Assembly (NCBI GenBank): GCA_015655975.1
Contig: DVEP01000024.1
Coordinates: forward strand, 1 to 64,000
Direction of reading: 5' to 3'
Source: Eubacterium sp.
GTDB taxonomy: Bacteria > Bacillota > Clostridia > Oscillospirales > Acutalibacteraceae
Length of the DNA stretch: 64,000 nucleotides
The notes beneath the pieces were generated by a model. That model did no database searches. It was not told where the DNA came from and saw nothing but the letters and a program-made list of their open reading frames with translations. Made by a program: the position numbers and the translations under genes. This document shows, piece after piece, positions 35,212 to 43,933 of the stretch. Position 1 is the first letter of the stretch; every line of letters begins with the position of its first letter.

Positions 35212-36327
35212 ATGAAAATATTGTTTGCAACAGGCGGTACGGCAGGTCATATCAATCCTGCTCTTGCCGTCGCTTCATATATAAAAGAAAATTTTGAAAA
35301 TGTACAGATAATGTTTATAGGTACTGCCGACCATATGGAAAGCACACTTGTACCGAATGCAGGCTTTGACTTTGAAACTATAAAAATTTCAGGTTTCAGA
35401 AGAAGTTTTTCTCCGTCTGCAATAGCGCACAATGTAAAAACTGTTTGCAATATGTTTTCATCATCTGTTGAAAGTAAGAAAATAATAAAAAGTTTTTCTC
35501 CTGATGTTGTAGTGGGGTTTGGCGGATATGTGAGCGGTCCTGTTTTGAACACAGCAGTAAAAATGGGAATACCGACATGTATTCACGAGCAAAATTCATT
35601 TCCGGGAATTACAAATAAATCGCTTGCAAAAGTTGTAGATAAAGTAATGCTTACAAGTGAAGATGCTGCATCGAGAATGAATTGTAAAAATGAGCCTGTT
35701 GTTACGGGACTTCCCGTAAGAGGCGAGATATTGAGAGCAAACAGAGAAACTGCAAGAAAAAAACTGAATATTCCGAACGGAAAAGTCCTTGTACTTTCAA
35801 CGGGCGGTTCTCTCGGAGCAAAACCGCTTAATGACGCTATGATTGATATACTTGTAAAACATTCAAAAGATAAGTCTTGCTATCATATTCATTCGGCAGG
35901 TAAAAATAACAGTCAAATGTTTGATGACCTTGAAAAAGCAGGACTTAAAGAATGTGAGAACATAGTAGTCAGACAATATATAGACAATATGGACGAGTGT
36001 CTTGCCGCAGCAGACATTGTTGTAGGCAGGGCAGGAGCAAGTACAATTTCTGAATTGCTCGCAATGGGCAAACCGTCAATACTTATTCCGTCGCCCTATG
36101 TTGCTGAAAATCATCAGTATCACAACGCTATGTCGCTTGTAAAACGAGGCGCGGCCGCAATTATAGAAGAAAAAGATTTAACATCGGAAAAGTTGCTGCA
36201 AACAATAGACACTATGGTTGCAGATAAATATTCGCTTCAAAAAATGAGCGAAAATGCAAAAAAAATGGCTATTGTAAACGCGCGTTCTTCAATAGCAAAT
36301 ATTATTGTCGATTTAGCAAAAAAATGA
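35212..36327 (+). CDS. murG: Undecaprenyl-PP-MurNAc-pentapeptide GlcNAc transferase
   Basis: GT28 enzyme converting lipid I to lipid II at the inner membrane face. 371 aa. Seen: FATGGTAGHINPALAVA, GFGGYVSGPV, CIHEQNSFPGITNK, LSTGGSLGAKPLN, and the GlcNAc-site region VVGRAGASTISELLAMGKPSILIPSPYVAENHQYHNA. GAGGTG lies before the ATG. Only 9 bp separate it from ftsW. Confidence 0.97.
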   Translation: MKILFATGGTAGHINPALAVASYIKENFENVQIMFIGTADHMESTLVPNAGFDFETIKISGFRRSFSPSAIAHNVKTVCNMFSSSVESKKIIKSFSPDVVVGFGGYVSGPVLNTAVKMGIPTCIHEQNSFPGITNKSLAKVVDKVMLTSEDAASRMNCKNEPVVTGLPVRGEILRANRETARKKLNIPNGKVLVLSTGGSLGAKPLNDAMIDILVKHSKDKSCYHIHSAGKNNSQMFDDLEKAGLKECENIVVRQYIDNMDECLAAADIVVGRAGASTISELLAMGKPSILIPSPYVAENHQYHNAMSLVKRGAAAIIEEKDLTSEKLLQTIDTMVADKYSLQKMSENAKKMAIVNARSSIANIIVDLAKK

Positions 36328-36384
36328 TTTAACCTTTTTTTCCTTTTGTCATAGTATAAAAAGCGATGACAAAGGGGTGTAAAA

Positions 36385-37638
36385 ATGGATAAATTCATTG
36401 TAAAAGGCGGAAACAGACTCAATGGAGAAGTAGCTTTGCACGGAGCAAAAAATTCTGTTTTGCCTATTTTGGCGGCAACTATTTTAGCAAAAGGGAAAAA
36501 TGTCATACATAATTGTCCCGATTTAAGCGATGTTACAGTCGCATGTGAAATATTGGAATATTTGGGCGCAAAAGTAGCAAAAGAGAATGATACGCTCATA
36601 GTAGATACAACTGTAATTGACAAATGCGATATTCCCGAGGAAATGATGCGTGAAATGCGTTCTTCAATAATATTTTTGGCGCCTATTTCAGCGAGAATGA
36701 AAAAAGCCTGTCTATGTACTCCCGGTGGTTGCGATATAGGAAGTCGTCCGATAGATTTACATTTGTACGGCTTGAAAATGCTCGGTATGAAATTGCAGAC
36801 TGTCGATAATTGTATCAGTTGCAGTTGTGAAAATAAAATATACGCTAATAATATAGTTTTACCTTTTCCGAGTGTCGGCGCAACGGAAAATATTATGATA
36901 GCGGCAACTACCGCAATCGGTACTACAACTATTGTAAACCCTGCAAGAGAACCCGAAATTCAGGATTTGGCAGATTTTTTAAATTCCTGCGGAGCAAAAA
37001 TATACGGAGTCGGCAGCGGTACTATCACAATAGAGGGCGTTAAAAAATTGACGGCTTGCGAACATACGGTAATTCCCGACAGAATACTTGCGGCGACTTT
37101 AATGTGCTGCGGTGCAGTTACAAATTCGGAAATTGTAATAAATAATATAATAAATTCTCATATTACACCGATAATATCTGCTTTTTGCGATGCGGGGTGT
37201 AAAATATATTTAGATAAGAATTCATTAAAAATATCGTCAAAAAAACGGCTCAAATGCTTTAATACAATAAAAACAATGCCGTATCCTGACTTTCCGACAG
37301 ATTGTCAGGCACCGCTGATGGCGGTTGCGACAGTTTCGAGAGGTTTAAGTGTTTTTGAAGAAAATATTTTTGAAAACAGATACAAACATATCGACGAGTT
37401 GAGAAAAATGGGCGCAAAAATTAAAGTTGCAGATAAAACAGCGTTTGTGCAGGGTGTAAAAGAACTGCATTGTGCAAAAGTAACGGCAACAGATTTGCGC
37501 GGAGGAGCGGCTTTGGTGATAGCAGGATTGCGTGCAAACGGAATTACCGAAATCGACAATATAAAGCATATTGACAGAGGATACGAAAAAATGGAGAAAA
37601 TGCTCAGCGGTTTGGGAGCTGACATTAAAAGAGTGTAA
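36385..37638 (+). CDS. murA: UDP-GlcNAc 1-carboxyvinyltransferase
   Basis: First committed enzyme of peptidoglycan precursor synthesis, 417 aa, EPSP-synthase-like fold. Seen: LHGAKNSVLPILAATIL, catalytic Cys116 in PGGCDIGSRPIDLHL (fosfomycin target Cys115 in E. coli numbering), and DFPTDCQAPLMAVATV, ENRYKHIDELRKMGAKI, DLRGGAALVIAGL. Because Cys is kept, fosfomycin sensitivity is possible. The stop overlaps the ftsQ start by one base (TAATG). Confidence 0.97.
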   Translation: MDKFIVKGGNRLNGEVALHGAKNSVLPILAATILAKGKNVIHNCPDLSDVTVACEILEYLGAKVAKENDTLIVDTTVIDKCDIPEEMMREMRSSIIFLAPISARMKKACLCTPGGCDIGSRPIDLHLYGLKMLGMKLQTVDNCISCSCENKIYANNIVLPFPSVGATENIMIAATTAIGTTTIVNPAREPEIQDLADFLNSCGAKIYGVGSGTITIEGVKKLTACEHTVIPDRILAATLMCCGAVTNSEIVINNIINSHITPIISAFCDAGCKIYLDKNSLKISSKKRLKCFNTIKTMPYPDFPTDCQAPLMAVATVSRGLSVFEENIFENRYKHIDELRKMGAKIKVADKTAFVQGVKELHCAKVTATDLRGGAALVIAGLRANGITEIDNIKHIDRGYEKMEKMLSGLGADIKRV

Positions 37639-38687
37639 TGGCTGATAAGAAAAAATTTTCAAGCAGAGCAAAAACTCAAGAAATCAATTTAGGCGACTCA
37701 TACCTTGAGCCGCCTAAAAGGTATGCTAAAAAACAATTTGACGGTGCCCGTAATGAAAAAAAAGTTAAAGGTAATAAAAGAAAGAATAAAATAACAACAA
37801 AATCTCCTGATATAAAGGTGTACAATTCTGCAAACAAAAACGACTACGGACTTGAAGCACCGAGAAGATACGGACAGTCAGACCCAACCGAGTACAGACC
37901 GCAGAATAACAATTCTCCGAAAAAAAAGAAAAATGTACGGAAAAGACGAAAAAATAAAAAAGCCTTGAAGATAATGACAATTATTTCTGTTTTTATTTTA
38001 CTTGTCATACTAATTTTTATTTCACTTGTTTTTGTTTTTCCTGTAAAAGAAATAAAAATCAACGGTAACGAGAAGTATTCTTATGACGAAATTTTAAAAG
38101 AAAGCGAATTATCAACAGATGATAAAATGCTGCTTCTCAATACAGAAAAGTCGGAAACTGCTTTGGAAAAAAATTTACCGTACATAAGACAGGCAACAAT
38201 AAAACGCGAATTTCCAAACACGCTGATTGTAGATATTGAAGAGGGCTTACCGAAATTTGCAGTACAGACAGGCAAAAAAGAGTTTGTTCTTGTTGACGCA
38301 GATTTTAAAGTTCTTGAGAATAAAGCAGAAGGCATACCTTCGGGTGTAATTGAAATAAGCAGTATAGAATTAAAAGAAAACAGACCCGGTGAAATATTGA
38401 CTTTTGACAATGAGATAGTAGATAAAAATATTGCAATCCTGGCAAACGCCGTTATAAAAAACCAAGTCGAAAAAATAACACAAATCAAAGCGGAAGATGT
38501 AAACCACAGTGTCCTTGTGTACGACGACAGAATAAATATCTTGTTCGGAGACCTTAGCGCAGACACTATTGACTATAAAATTAATCAGGCTTTGGCAAGT
38601 ATTGATAAATTGCAGGAAACAAATGCTGCCGCAAAAGGCACTTTAAACCTTACAGATGACAAGTCGATATACTTTACAGAAGAATAA
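37638..38687 (+). CDS. ftsQ: Cell division protein FtsQ/DivIB
   Basis: A 349-aa bitopic division protein. The cytoplasmic tail is unusually long (about 111 residues) and very basic. One TM is at 112-134; a POTRA domain starts at VKEIKINGNEKYSYDEIL and is followed by the FtsQ beta domain (TIKREFPNTLIVDIEEGLPKF, FVLVDADFKVL). The tail holds two near copies of a short motif, LEPPKRYA (residues 23-30) and LEAPRRYG (72-79). Together with FtsL it should regulate the FtsW-PBP pair. Ends 250 bp before ftsZ. Confidence 0.92.
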   Translation: MADKKKFSSRAKTQEINLGDSYLEPPKRYAKKQFDGARNEKKVKGNKRKNKITTKSPDIKVYNSANKNDYGLEAPRRYGQSDPTEYRPQNNNSPKKKKNVRKRRKNKKALKIMTIISVFILLVILIFISLVFVFPVKEIKINGNEKYSYDEILKESELSTDDKMLLLNTEKSETALEKNLPYIRQATIKREFPNTLIVDIEEGLPKFAVQTGKKEFVLVDADFKVLENKAEGIPSGVIEISSIELKENRPGEILTFDNEIVDKNIAILANAVIKNQVEKITQIKAEDVNHSVLVYDDRINILFGDLSADTIDYKINQALASIDKLQETNAAAKGTLNLTDDKSIYFTEE

Positions 38688-38707
38688 TAAATAATAAAAT
38701 TTGTAAT

Positions 38708-38737
38708 TTTTTGTAAAGTAAATAAACTTTACAAAAA
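38708..38737. promoter_or_regulatory. TGTAAAG-N8-CTTTACA dyad upstream of ftsZ
   Basis: TTTTTGTAAAG (38708-38718) and CTTTACAAAAA (38727-38737) are perfect 11-bp arms around TAAATAAA. It could be a weak bidirectional terminator after ftsQ, or a protein site, since the same arms and a similar loop are found at ylxM (15470-15495). Confidence 0.55.
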
Positions 38738-38833
38738 TACATTGAATTTAATACAGTGTACAAGTTGCACAAATAATCAAGTTAAAATTTTATTATTATC
38801 GGCATAAATATTGATATTTTTTATTTAAAACAG

Positions 38834-38862
38834 TTGCAAAAAAGTTACATAACTGTTACAAT
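38834..38862 (+). promoter_or_regulatory. ftsZ promoter
   Basis: TTGCAA (38834-38839), 17 bp, TACAAT (38857-38862), about 78 bp before the ATG. ftsZ therefore has its own promoter besides read-through. Confidence 0.6.
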
Positions 38863-38940
38863 ATCATTTGCAGTAGTAATTAATACTACAACCAATTTAA
38901 GTAAAATATTTTTTAGGGTTAATGATAAAGGAGAATTAGC

Positions 38941-40053
38941 ATGGGTAGATATGAAATTGATACTGAAGATAGCAAAGTTGTGCAAATTAGAGTTGTCGGT
39001 GTAGGCGGCGGCGGCGGAAACGCTGTAAACCGTATGGTAAAAAGCAACATTCAAGATGTTGAATTTGTAGCAGTAAACTCAGATAAACCGGCTCTTATGA
39101 AATCTGCCGCAACACATAAAATACTTATCGGCGAAAAGGCTACAAAAGGTCGTGGCGCAGGTGCTAAACCTGAGGTTGGTACTCGCGCTGCTGAAGAAAG
39201 CAGAGACGCTATTACAGACGCTCTTACAGGTTGTGAAATGGTATTCATTACAGCAGGTATGGGAGGCGGCACAGGCACAGGCGCTGCTCCTGTTGTTGCA
39301 AAAATCGCAAAAGATTTGGGAATACTTACAGTCGGTGTTGTTACTACACCTTTCGCTTTTGAAGGTCCGCACAGAATGAGACAGGCTCAGGCAGGTATTG
39401 AAGACCTTGCTCAATATGTAGATTCATTGATGGTTATTCCTAACGAAAACCTCAAATTCGTTACAGATGAAAAGATTACATTCCTCAATGCTTTTGAAAT
39501 TGCAAACGATGTTCTTCGTCAAGGTGTTCAAAGTATTTCAGACCTTGTAAATGCAACAGGTCTTGTAAACAGCGACTTTGCCGATGTTACTGAAATTATG
39601 AAAGACGCAGGCTATGCTCACATGGGCGTTGGTCGTGCAAGCGGTAAAGACAAAGCAGAAGTTGCCGCAAAGCAGGCTATTTCAAGTCCGCTTCTCGGTA
39701 CTTCAATTCAAGGTGCAAGAGGCGTGCTTCTTAACATTACTGCATCAACAGATATCGGTCTTGAAGAAATCGACGCTGCATCTTCAATCGTTACAGAAGC
39801 AGTTCATCCTGATTGTGAAATCATCTGGGGTGCAAACTTTGATGAAGACCTTGAAGACGAAATGGTTATTACAGTTATTGCAACTCGTTTCGGTGATGAA
39901 GACGGAAAGCCTAAAGCTCCTTCTGCTATGAGCAAAAACACTTCTGCAAACAAGGAAATTACTCCTCCGTCAGACAATGTTGGTTTTGACAATTCTTCTT
40001 CAAAAAATGACGACGAAGCATTTTCAGACATCATTTCTTTCTTTAAAAAATAA
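38941..40053 (+). CDS. ftsZ: Cell division protein FtsZ
   Basis: Tubulin-like GTPase forming the Z ring. 370 aa. Seen: VGGGGGNAVNRM (21-32), tubulin signature GGGTGTGA (108-115), the T7 loop region with NSDFADVTEIM, and the C-terminal conserved peptide region ending DEAFSDIISFFKK; the usual hydrophobic IPxFL core is altered to ISFF. The variable linker is short (about 35 residues). ftsA is not present before it. Codon use is biased toward a highly expressed pattern. AAAGGAG site. Confidence 0.98.
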   Translation: MGRYEIDTEDSKVVQIRVVGVGGGGGNAVNRMVKSNIQDVEFVAVNSDKPALMKSAATHKILIGEKATKGRGAGAKPEVGTRAAEESRDAITDALTGCEMVFITAGMGGGTGTGAAPVVAKIAKDLGILTVGVVTTPFAFEGPHRMRQAQAGIEDLAQYVDSLMVIPNENLKFVTDEKITFLNAFEIANDVLRQGVQSISDLVNATGLVNSDFADVTEIMKDAGYAHMGVGRASGKDKAEVAAKQAISSPLLGTSIQGARGVLLNITASTDIGLEEIDAASSIVTEAVHPDCEIIWGANFDEDLEDEMVITVIATRFGDEDGKPKAPSAMSKNTSANKEITPPSDNVGFDNSSSKNDDEAFSDIISFFKK

Positions 40054-40071
40054 TTAAAACATTAGATAAAA

Positions 40072-40097
40072 CACCCGCATTTTGCGGGTGCTTTTTT
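40072..40097 (+). terminator. ftsZ terminator
   Basis: CACCCGC (40072-40078), ATTTT, GCGGGTG (40084-40090), C, TTTTTT. Confidence 0.9.
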
Positions 40098-40148
40098 GTA
40101 TATTCAGTTTGACAATTTTTGGCACTATGTATATTTGAAAACCTGATT

Positions 40149-40269
40149 TGTTGAAAAAATGTTGAAAACTTGTTCAAACAAGTGTTTTGCTTTACTTTTT
40201 CAACATTTTCAACATTCTTTTCCACACTGTATTAAAAGGTTTTCAGCGTTTTCCACACGATTTTCAACA
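40149..40269. repeat. Ordered array of TTTTC(A/C)ACA nonamers
   Basis: Gene-free DNA holding eight nonamers. Two are on the minus strand, TGTTGAAAA at 40149-40157 and 40160-40168. Six are on the plus strand: TTTTCAACA (40197), TTTTCAACA (40206), TTTTCCACA (40218), TTTTCAGCG (40240), TTTTCCACA (40249) and TTTTCAACA (40261). The plus-strand boxes form two triplets with identical 9- and 12-bp steps, offset by 43 bp. TTTTCCACA is one base from the DnaA box TTATCCACA. The region is a candidate protein-binding cluster; short ORFs through it look artificial (Phe/Ser repeats). Confidence 0.6.
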
Positions 40270-40310
40270 ATTTCAAATACTATCAAATATTGTAAAGTTT
40301 TTTTCATTAC

Positions 40311-40358
40311 AAAAAACATCCCGATTATACAAGCAATGCATAATCAGGATGTTAATTT
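40311..40358. terminator. Bidirectional terminator near the GH38 gene end
   Basis: AACATCC (40315-40321) with GGATGTT (40347-40353), then GATTAT (40323-40328) with ATAATC (40340-40345). An A-run lies left and a T-run right. It mainly serves the minus-strand mannosidase transcript. Confidence 0.75.
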
Positions 40359-40380
40359 TTTATTCATTAAATTTTGAATA

Positions 40381-43300
40381 TTAGTCTTTTTCTGTATAAG
40401 ACTGAATTATGTTTGAAATGATGTTGTTCTTTTTCCAACCGTTGTTTTTATTTTTGTTTTTTTGCTTTTTGATTTTGCCGAAGCGTATAGTAACATTGTC
40501 AAGATTGTCAATGATTTTCTCGCCGAGCGCAACTTCTGTTTTTTCAATTTGCTTGCTGAAATCATATGTCAAATCTGATGTTAATTTAACAGATGAACTT
40601 TTTTTGACGGCAGTCATTGCAAGAATAACTGTTCTGTTATCGTCAGGCAATTTCAGCGTATTTTGTTTGTTGATTTCTATTTCATAAACAAAAAATCTTG
40701 CTTTGTGATTAAAATTGTCGTCAAGCGGGTGATGTGTGTGTGAAAACTCAATTCCTAATACAGCATTTTTGATGTATGCTTTTTGATTGAGCGCTTCCAT
40801 ATCGCACTGACCGATAGGCTCGGAAAAATCAAAGAAAGTTAATTTTCGTTCAAGCGAATCGGTATAAAAACAAAGTTCTTTGTCGTTTGCCATACTTGCG
40901 CCTAAAACAAGGATAGAGTTAGTTCCGTTCGGTATTTCAAATTTCTGAGAGTGAGGAATTAAAACCGTTCGCATACTGTTTTTGTCTGCAAGTTTAAATT
41001 TTGAAAGACCTGCGGTTACTTCACTCGGGAATTGTTCATAGGGAAGGGAACAACCGCTTGCGGCAAGTATTGTTCTGCGACGCTCGGAGTTTTTCGTTAC
41101 GCCGTCGGCATTGCAGTCGAGATTGATGTAAGTGTATTCGTTCGTGTCTTTTTTATTCGGAATTTTAAAGTTGATTTTAAATGTTTTCAATTCAAACGGT
41201 CTAATGTCGAAACAGATTGAATTTTTGTCGAAATTTGTATCTTTTTCTTCTTTTTCAACACCGTTTGTTTCAAATGCATTTACTATTTCGGGAGCAAAAG
41301 AAATTTTTACATTTTCCTGACTTTTACCCGATGTTTCATTAACTCTGAGAATTATTGAACTATCGTTTTCGCTCATCTTTAATGCACGCAAAACAATATT
41401 TTCATTTGAAATATTTAAAAATTCAAGTTCGCTTTTTCCTATACCCTTTGTTTTTGAGGTGGTTTGAAAAGCAATCGGTTTTTGACAAAAGTTTTCGGCA
41501 GTTTTAGAAACACCGTTTTCAAAGCCGTTTTTGTGTGAATAGACAGCAAAAGAAAAAATGTTTTTGCCTATATCTTGTAAATCCTGTCTGCTTTCCTTAG
41601 TATATGCGCCCGCAGGCGTATGAATGCAGGTAAGTCGCAAAGTAGAATTATCGGGTTTGTCCCAGCCTGTCTTGTCTTTTGAGATTACCGATACACCGTA
41701 TTCGTTGTTAAGATTTGTCAGGTCTGCCCATTTTTGCGCAGGCACTTCGTAGAGGTTTTCAGTGTTTGTACTTCTTTTAACTGCGCCCAATCCCAAATCG
41801 TATGTTGCATAGTAATTTTCTGCGTTAAAACCAAATTCGGTTTTGAGCATACTTCTTCTTGACTGCCAATTTACAAAATTGTTTACTTCAATATAGTTGC
41901 TTTCACTTGAAAGAGATACTGTCTGAACAATTTTTGTTGCGTAGTCTAAACTTCTCGTTATTTTAATGCTTATTTTTGATGCGCCGTTTTGTTCAATTTC
42001 AAAATCAGGTGTGTTCGCGTAGGCAACAGGTTCTTTGTCGATGTCGTTTTTTGAAATTTCCCATGAGGGATATGCTAAATCTCCGTTGTCTTTCAGCAAA
42101 GCAGTTTTTATAGGTTTTTTCAAAATTTCCGTTTGAAGTTCTTTGTCAAATATGCTTGCTATGTCTCCGTTTTTATTGAAACGAACAAAGTATCTTGAGT
42201 TTTCAAGAGAATGGTTTGTTACCTTTAAATCCGATTCAATTTTGCAGGGCACTTCGCTCGGAACAACGCTGAAAGCCGTGTATGAAAGCGGTTTCAATTT
42301 TGCCGAAAAAGCGATTTTAAAGTTCTTTCCTTTTTTTGAAATCACTTGACTTTTTAGTTCGTTGTTGTTACTGTCAAAAACTTTTACATATTTGGAATTG
42401 TGCTGTATTTTTACATTTGTTTCAACTGTTTCGCATCTTTCGAATTGAGTCGGATTATACACAACTATTGCAGAGTCTGTACAAAAAGATGTGTCTATTG
42501 TTTCTGCCATGCTCTTTGCAGAAGCCAAAAGTTCGTTTTTCATTATTGATATTGCAGAATAATAGTCGGCAACACTGTCATTTATTACTTCCATTGTTGC
42601 AGTTCCTGTAATATCATCGTGAAAATGGTGCGACACAATCTTTTTCCATACAGTGTGCATATTGCTTTTAGGGTAGGGTGCACCGTTTAAAACATTTGCA
42701 AAAACAAGCGAACGCTCCGTTGCGTCTGCAATGGTTTCACATTTTTTGTTTAAATATTTTAAAATACATCTTGAAGTGTAGCAACCGACACCGTGATGAG
42801 TCATTAAAAATTCGCCGTCATATTTCGGCAACATTTTTTTGTCGTTGTCACTCAGTAAATCTATTTCTTCAAAAAATTCGTCGGGTGTAGAAGAAAAAAC
42901 TTTTGTTGCGTTTGTTTTGTTTCTCTTGATTTCGTCGTTGACGCTCCATACCGACTTTTCGTCCGGAGCACCGCCTTTGTCCCCCGTTCCGTACAGATGC
43001 AGTGCAAACGGAACAGAACTTTTGTTGTAGTTGTCTGCGATTTTTTCATATACAGATTCATCGGTTTGAATTTGGTCAAACGAGTGTCTGTAACTGCCGG
43101 CGTCCGTTACTGCGTACACCTCGCTTGAGTCAACACCTTTCCAAACGCCGAATTTGAAAGGCAGTTCTTCACAACAACCGTAGGCGATTTTTTGAGTTAC
43201 AAAACCTTTAAGTCCGCAGTGTTTCATAATTGACGGCAATGCTGAGTTAAACCCAAAACAATCGGGCAGGAAAAGTTCGTTGTTGGTTATTCCGAATTTC

Positions 43301-43638
43301 TTTTCAAAATAGTCGTTGCCGATTAAAATGTTTCTTATGATAGCTTCGGGCGACGGAATGTTTACATCGCCGTTTTCGTATTCTGCTCCTACAGGGTTCC
43401 ATTTTTTGAGTTTTGCGTACTTTTGAATACCTTTGAATAAATCGGGATAATATTCTTCAATAAGTTCGTATCTGAACGCGCCTTCAAAATTGAATTTGTA
43501 GTTTTCGTAGTTTTCAAACAAATAGAAGTTTTTTGAAATCGTATCAATAAGATAGTCTTCAATAGTTTTTGCCAAACTCCAGCGCCAAACTGTGTCTAAG
43601 TGTGCAGTGGCAACCGTAAAAAGTTTAGTATCTTTCAT
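40381..43638 (-). CDS. GH38 alpha-mannosidase
   Basis: A 1085-aa retaining glycoside hydrolase, probably releasing alpha-linked mannose from glycans or N-glycan fragments. Zinc-site motif HLDTVW at residues 13-18 (His13, Asp15), nucleophile Asp126 in LPDCFGF, and MTHHGVGCYTSRC near 285 carrying a further metal His. The central helical domain and the C-terminal beta domains (Glyco_hydro_38C) are complete. There is no signal peptide, so it is cytosolic and should act on imported oligosaccharides. The 73-aa gene 6 bp upstream is in the same transcript. Confidence 0.92.
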   Translation of the reverse strand: MKDTKLFTVATAHLDTVWRWSLAKTIEDYLIDTISKNFYLFENYENYKFNFEGAFRYELIEEYYPDLFKGIQKYAKLKKWNPVGAEYENGDVNIPSPEAIIRNILIGNDYFEKKFGITNNELFLPDCFGFNSALPSIMKHCGLKGFVTQKIAYGCCEELPFKFGVWKGVDSSEVYAVTDAGSYRHSFDQIQTDESVYEKIADNYNKSSVPFALHLYGTGDKGGAPDEKSVWSVNDEIKRNKTNATKVFSSTPDEFFEEIDLLSDNDKKMLPKYDGEFLMTHHGVGCYTSRCILKYLNKKCETIADATERSLVFANVLNGAPYPKSNMHTVWKKIVSHHFHDDITGTATMEVINDSVADYYSAISIMKNELLASAKSMAETIDTSFCTDSAIVVYNPTQFERCETVETNVKIQHNSKYVKVFDSNNNELKSQVISKKGKNFKIAFSAKLKPLSYTAFSVVPSEVPCKIESDLKVTNHSLENSRYFVRFNKNGDIASIFDKELQTEILKKPIKTALLKDNGDLAYPSWEISKNDIDKEPVAYANTPDFEIEQNGASKISIKITRSLDYATKIVQTVSLSSESNYIEVNNFVNWQSRRSMLKTEFGFNAENYYATYDLGLGAVKRSTNTENLYEVPAQKWADLTNLNNEYGVSVISKDKTGWDKPDNSTLRLTCIHTPAGAYTKESRQDLQDIGKNIFSFAVYSHKNGFENGVSKTAENFCQKPIAFQTTSKTKGIGKSELEFLNISNENIVLRALKMSENDSSIILRVNETSGKSQENVKISFAPEIVNAFETNGVEKEEKDTNFDKNSICFDIRPFELKTFKINFKIPNKKDTNEYTYINLDCNADGVTKNSERRRTILAASGCSLPYEQFPSEVTAGLSKFKLADKNSMRTVLIPHSQKFEIPNGTNSILVLGASMANDKELCFYTDSLERKLTFFDFSEPIGQCDMEALNQKAYIKNAVLGIEFSHTHHPLDDNFNHKARFFVYEIEINKQNTLKLPDDNRTVILAMTAVKKSSSVKLTSDLTYDFSKQIEKTEVALGEKIIDNLDNVTIRFGKIKKQKNKNKNNGWKKNNIISNIIQSYTEKD

Positions 43639-43644
43639 AATATA

Positions 43645-43866
43645 TCACTGCTTTTCAATAATTTCATAAGTAAATTCGTATTGCTTTTGAAGTTCTTTTA
43701 CCTTTTCTTCGTTGTCTTCAATAAAAGTTTCGGAATAGATAGATTTGCCGTCTTTTGAATAGTCTTTTACTATTTGATTGAGCGCACTCCAAGCCTCGTC
43801 TTGCTTGTCGTAGTCGTTTTCAAATTTAATTAAAAATTCTCTATGCTTAGGAAGTCTTACTTTCAT
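43645..43866 (-). CDS. Small protein of unknown function upstream of GH38
   Basis: Not recognised. 73 aa, charged, helical, no TM or signal; it begins MKVRLPKHREFLIKFENDYDK and ends ELQKQYEFTYEIIEKQ. GGAG lies 9 bp before the ATG, the stop is 6 bp from the mannosidase start, and a promoter lies directly upstream, so it is surely translated with the mannosidase. It could be an accessory or regulatory peptide for that enzyme. Confidence 0.7.
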   Translation of the reverse strand: MKVRLPKHREFLIKFENDYDKQDEAWSALNQIVKDYSKDGKSIYSETFIEDNEEKVKELQKQYEFTYEIIEKQ

Positions 43867-43905
43867 AATATATTCTCCTTTAAAATAAATAATATTAATA
43901 TTAAT

Positions 43906-43933
43906 ATTATAACAAAAAACATAACTATTGCAA
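43906..43933 (-). promoter_or_regulatory. Promoter of the mannosidase operon
   Basis: Minus strand: TTGCAA (43933-43928), 16 bp, TATAAT (43911-43906). The -35 lies inside the 3' end of the glycerate kinase gene. Confidence 0.65.

Noticed and set aside
38708..38737. Simple intrinsic terminator after ftsQ
   Set aside because: Possible, but the stem is AT-only apart from two G-C pairs, and the same dyad lies at a transcription start before ylxM, so a regulatory reading was preferred.
40149..40269. Chromosomal replication origin
   Set aside because: Boxes resemble DnaA sites, but no dnaA, dnaN or DUE next to them; the dcw/ftsZ setting is not an origin setting. Kept only as a binding-site array.
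40159..40384. Overlapping 65-72-aa ORFs after ftsZ
   Set aside because: They translate the TTTTC(A/C)ACA repeats into Phe/Ser/His-rich text, have no ribosome site and look like chance ORFs.
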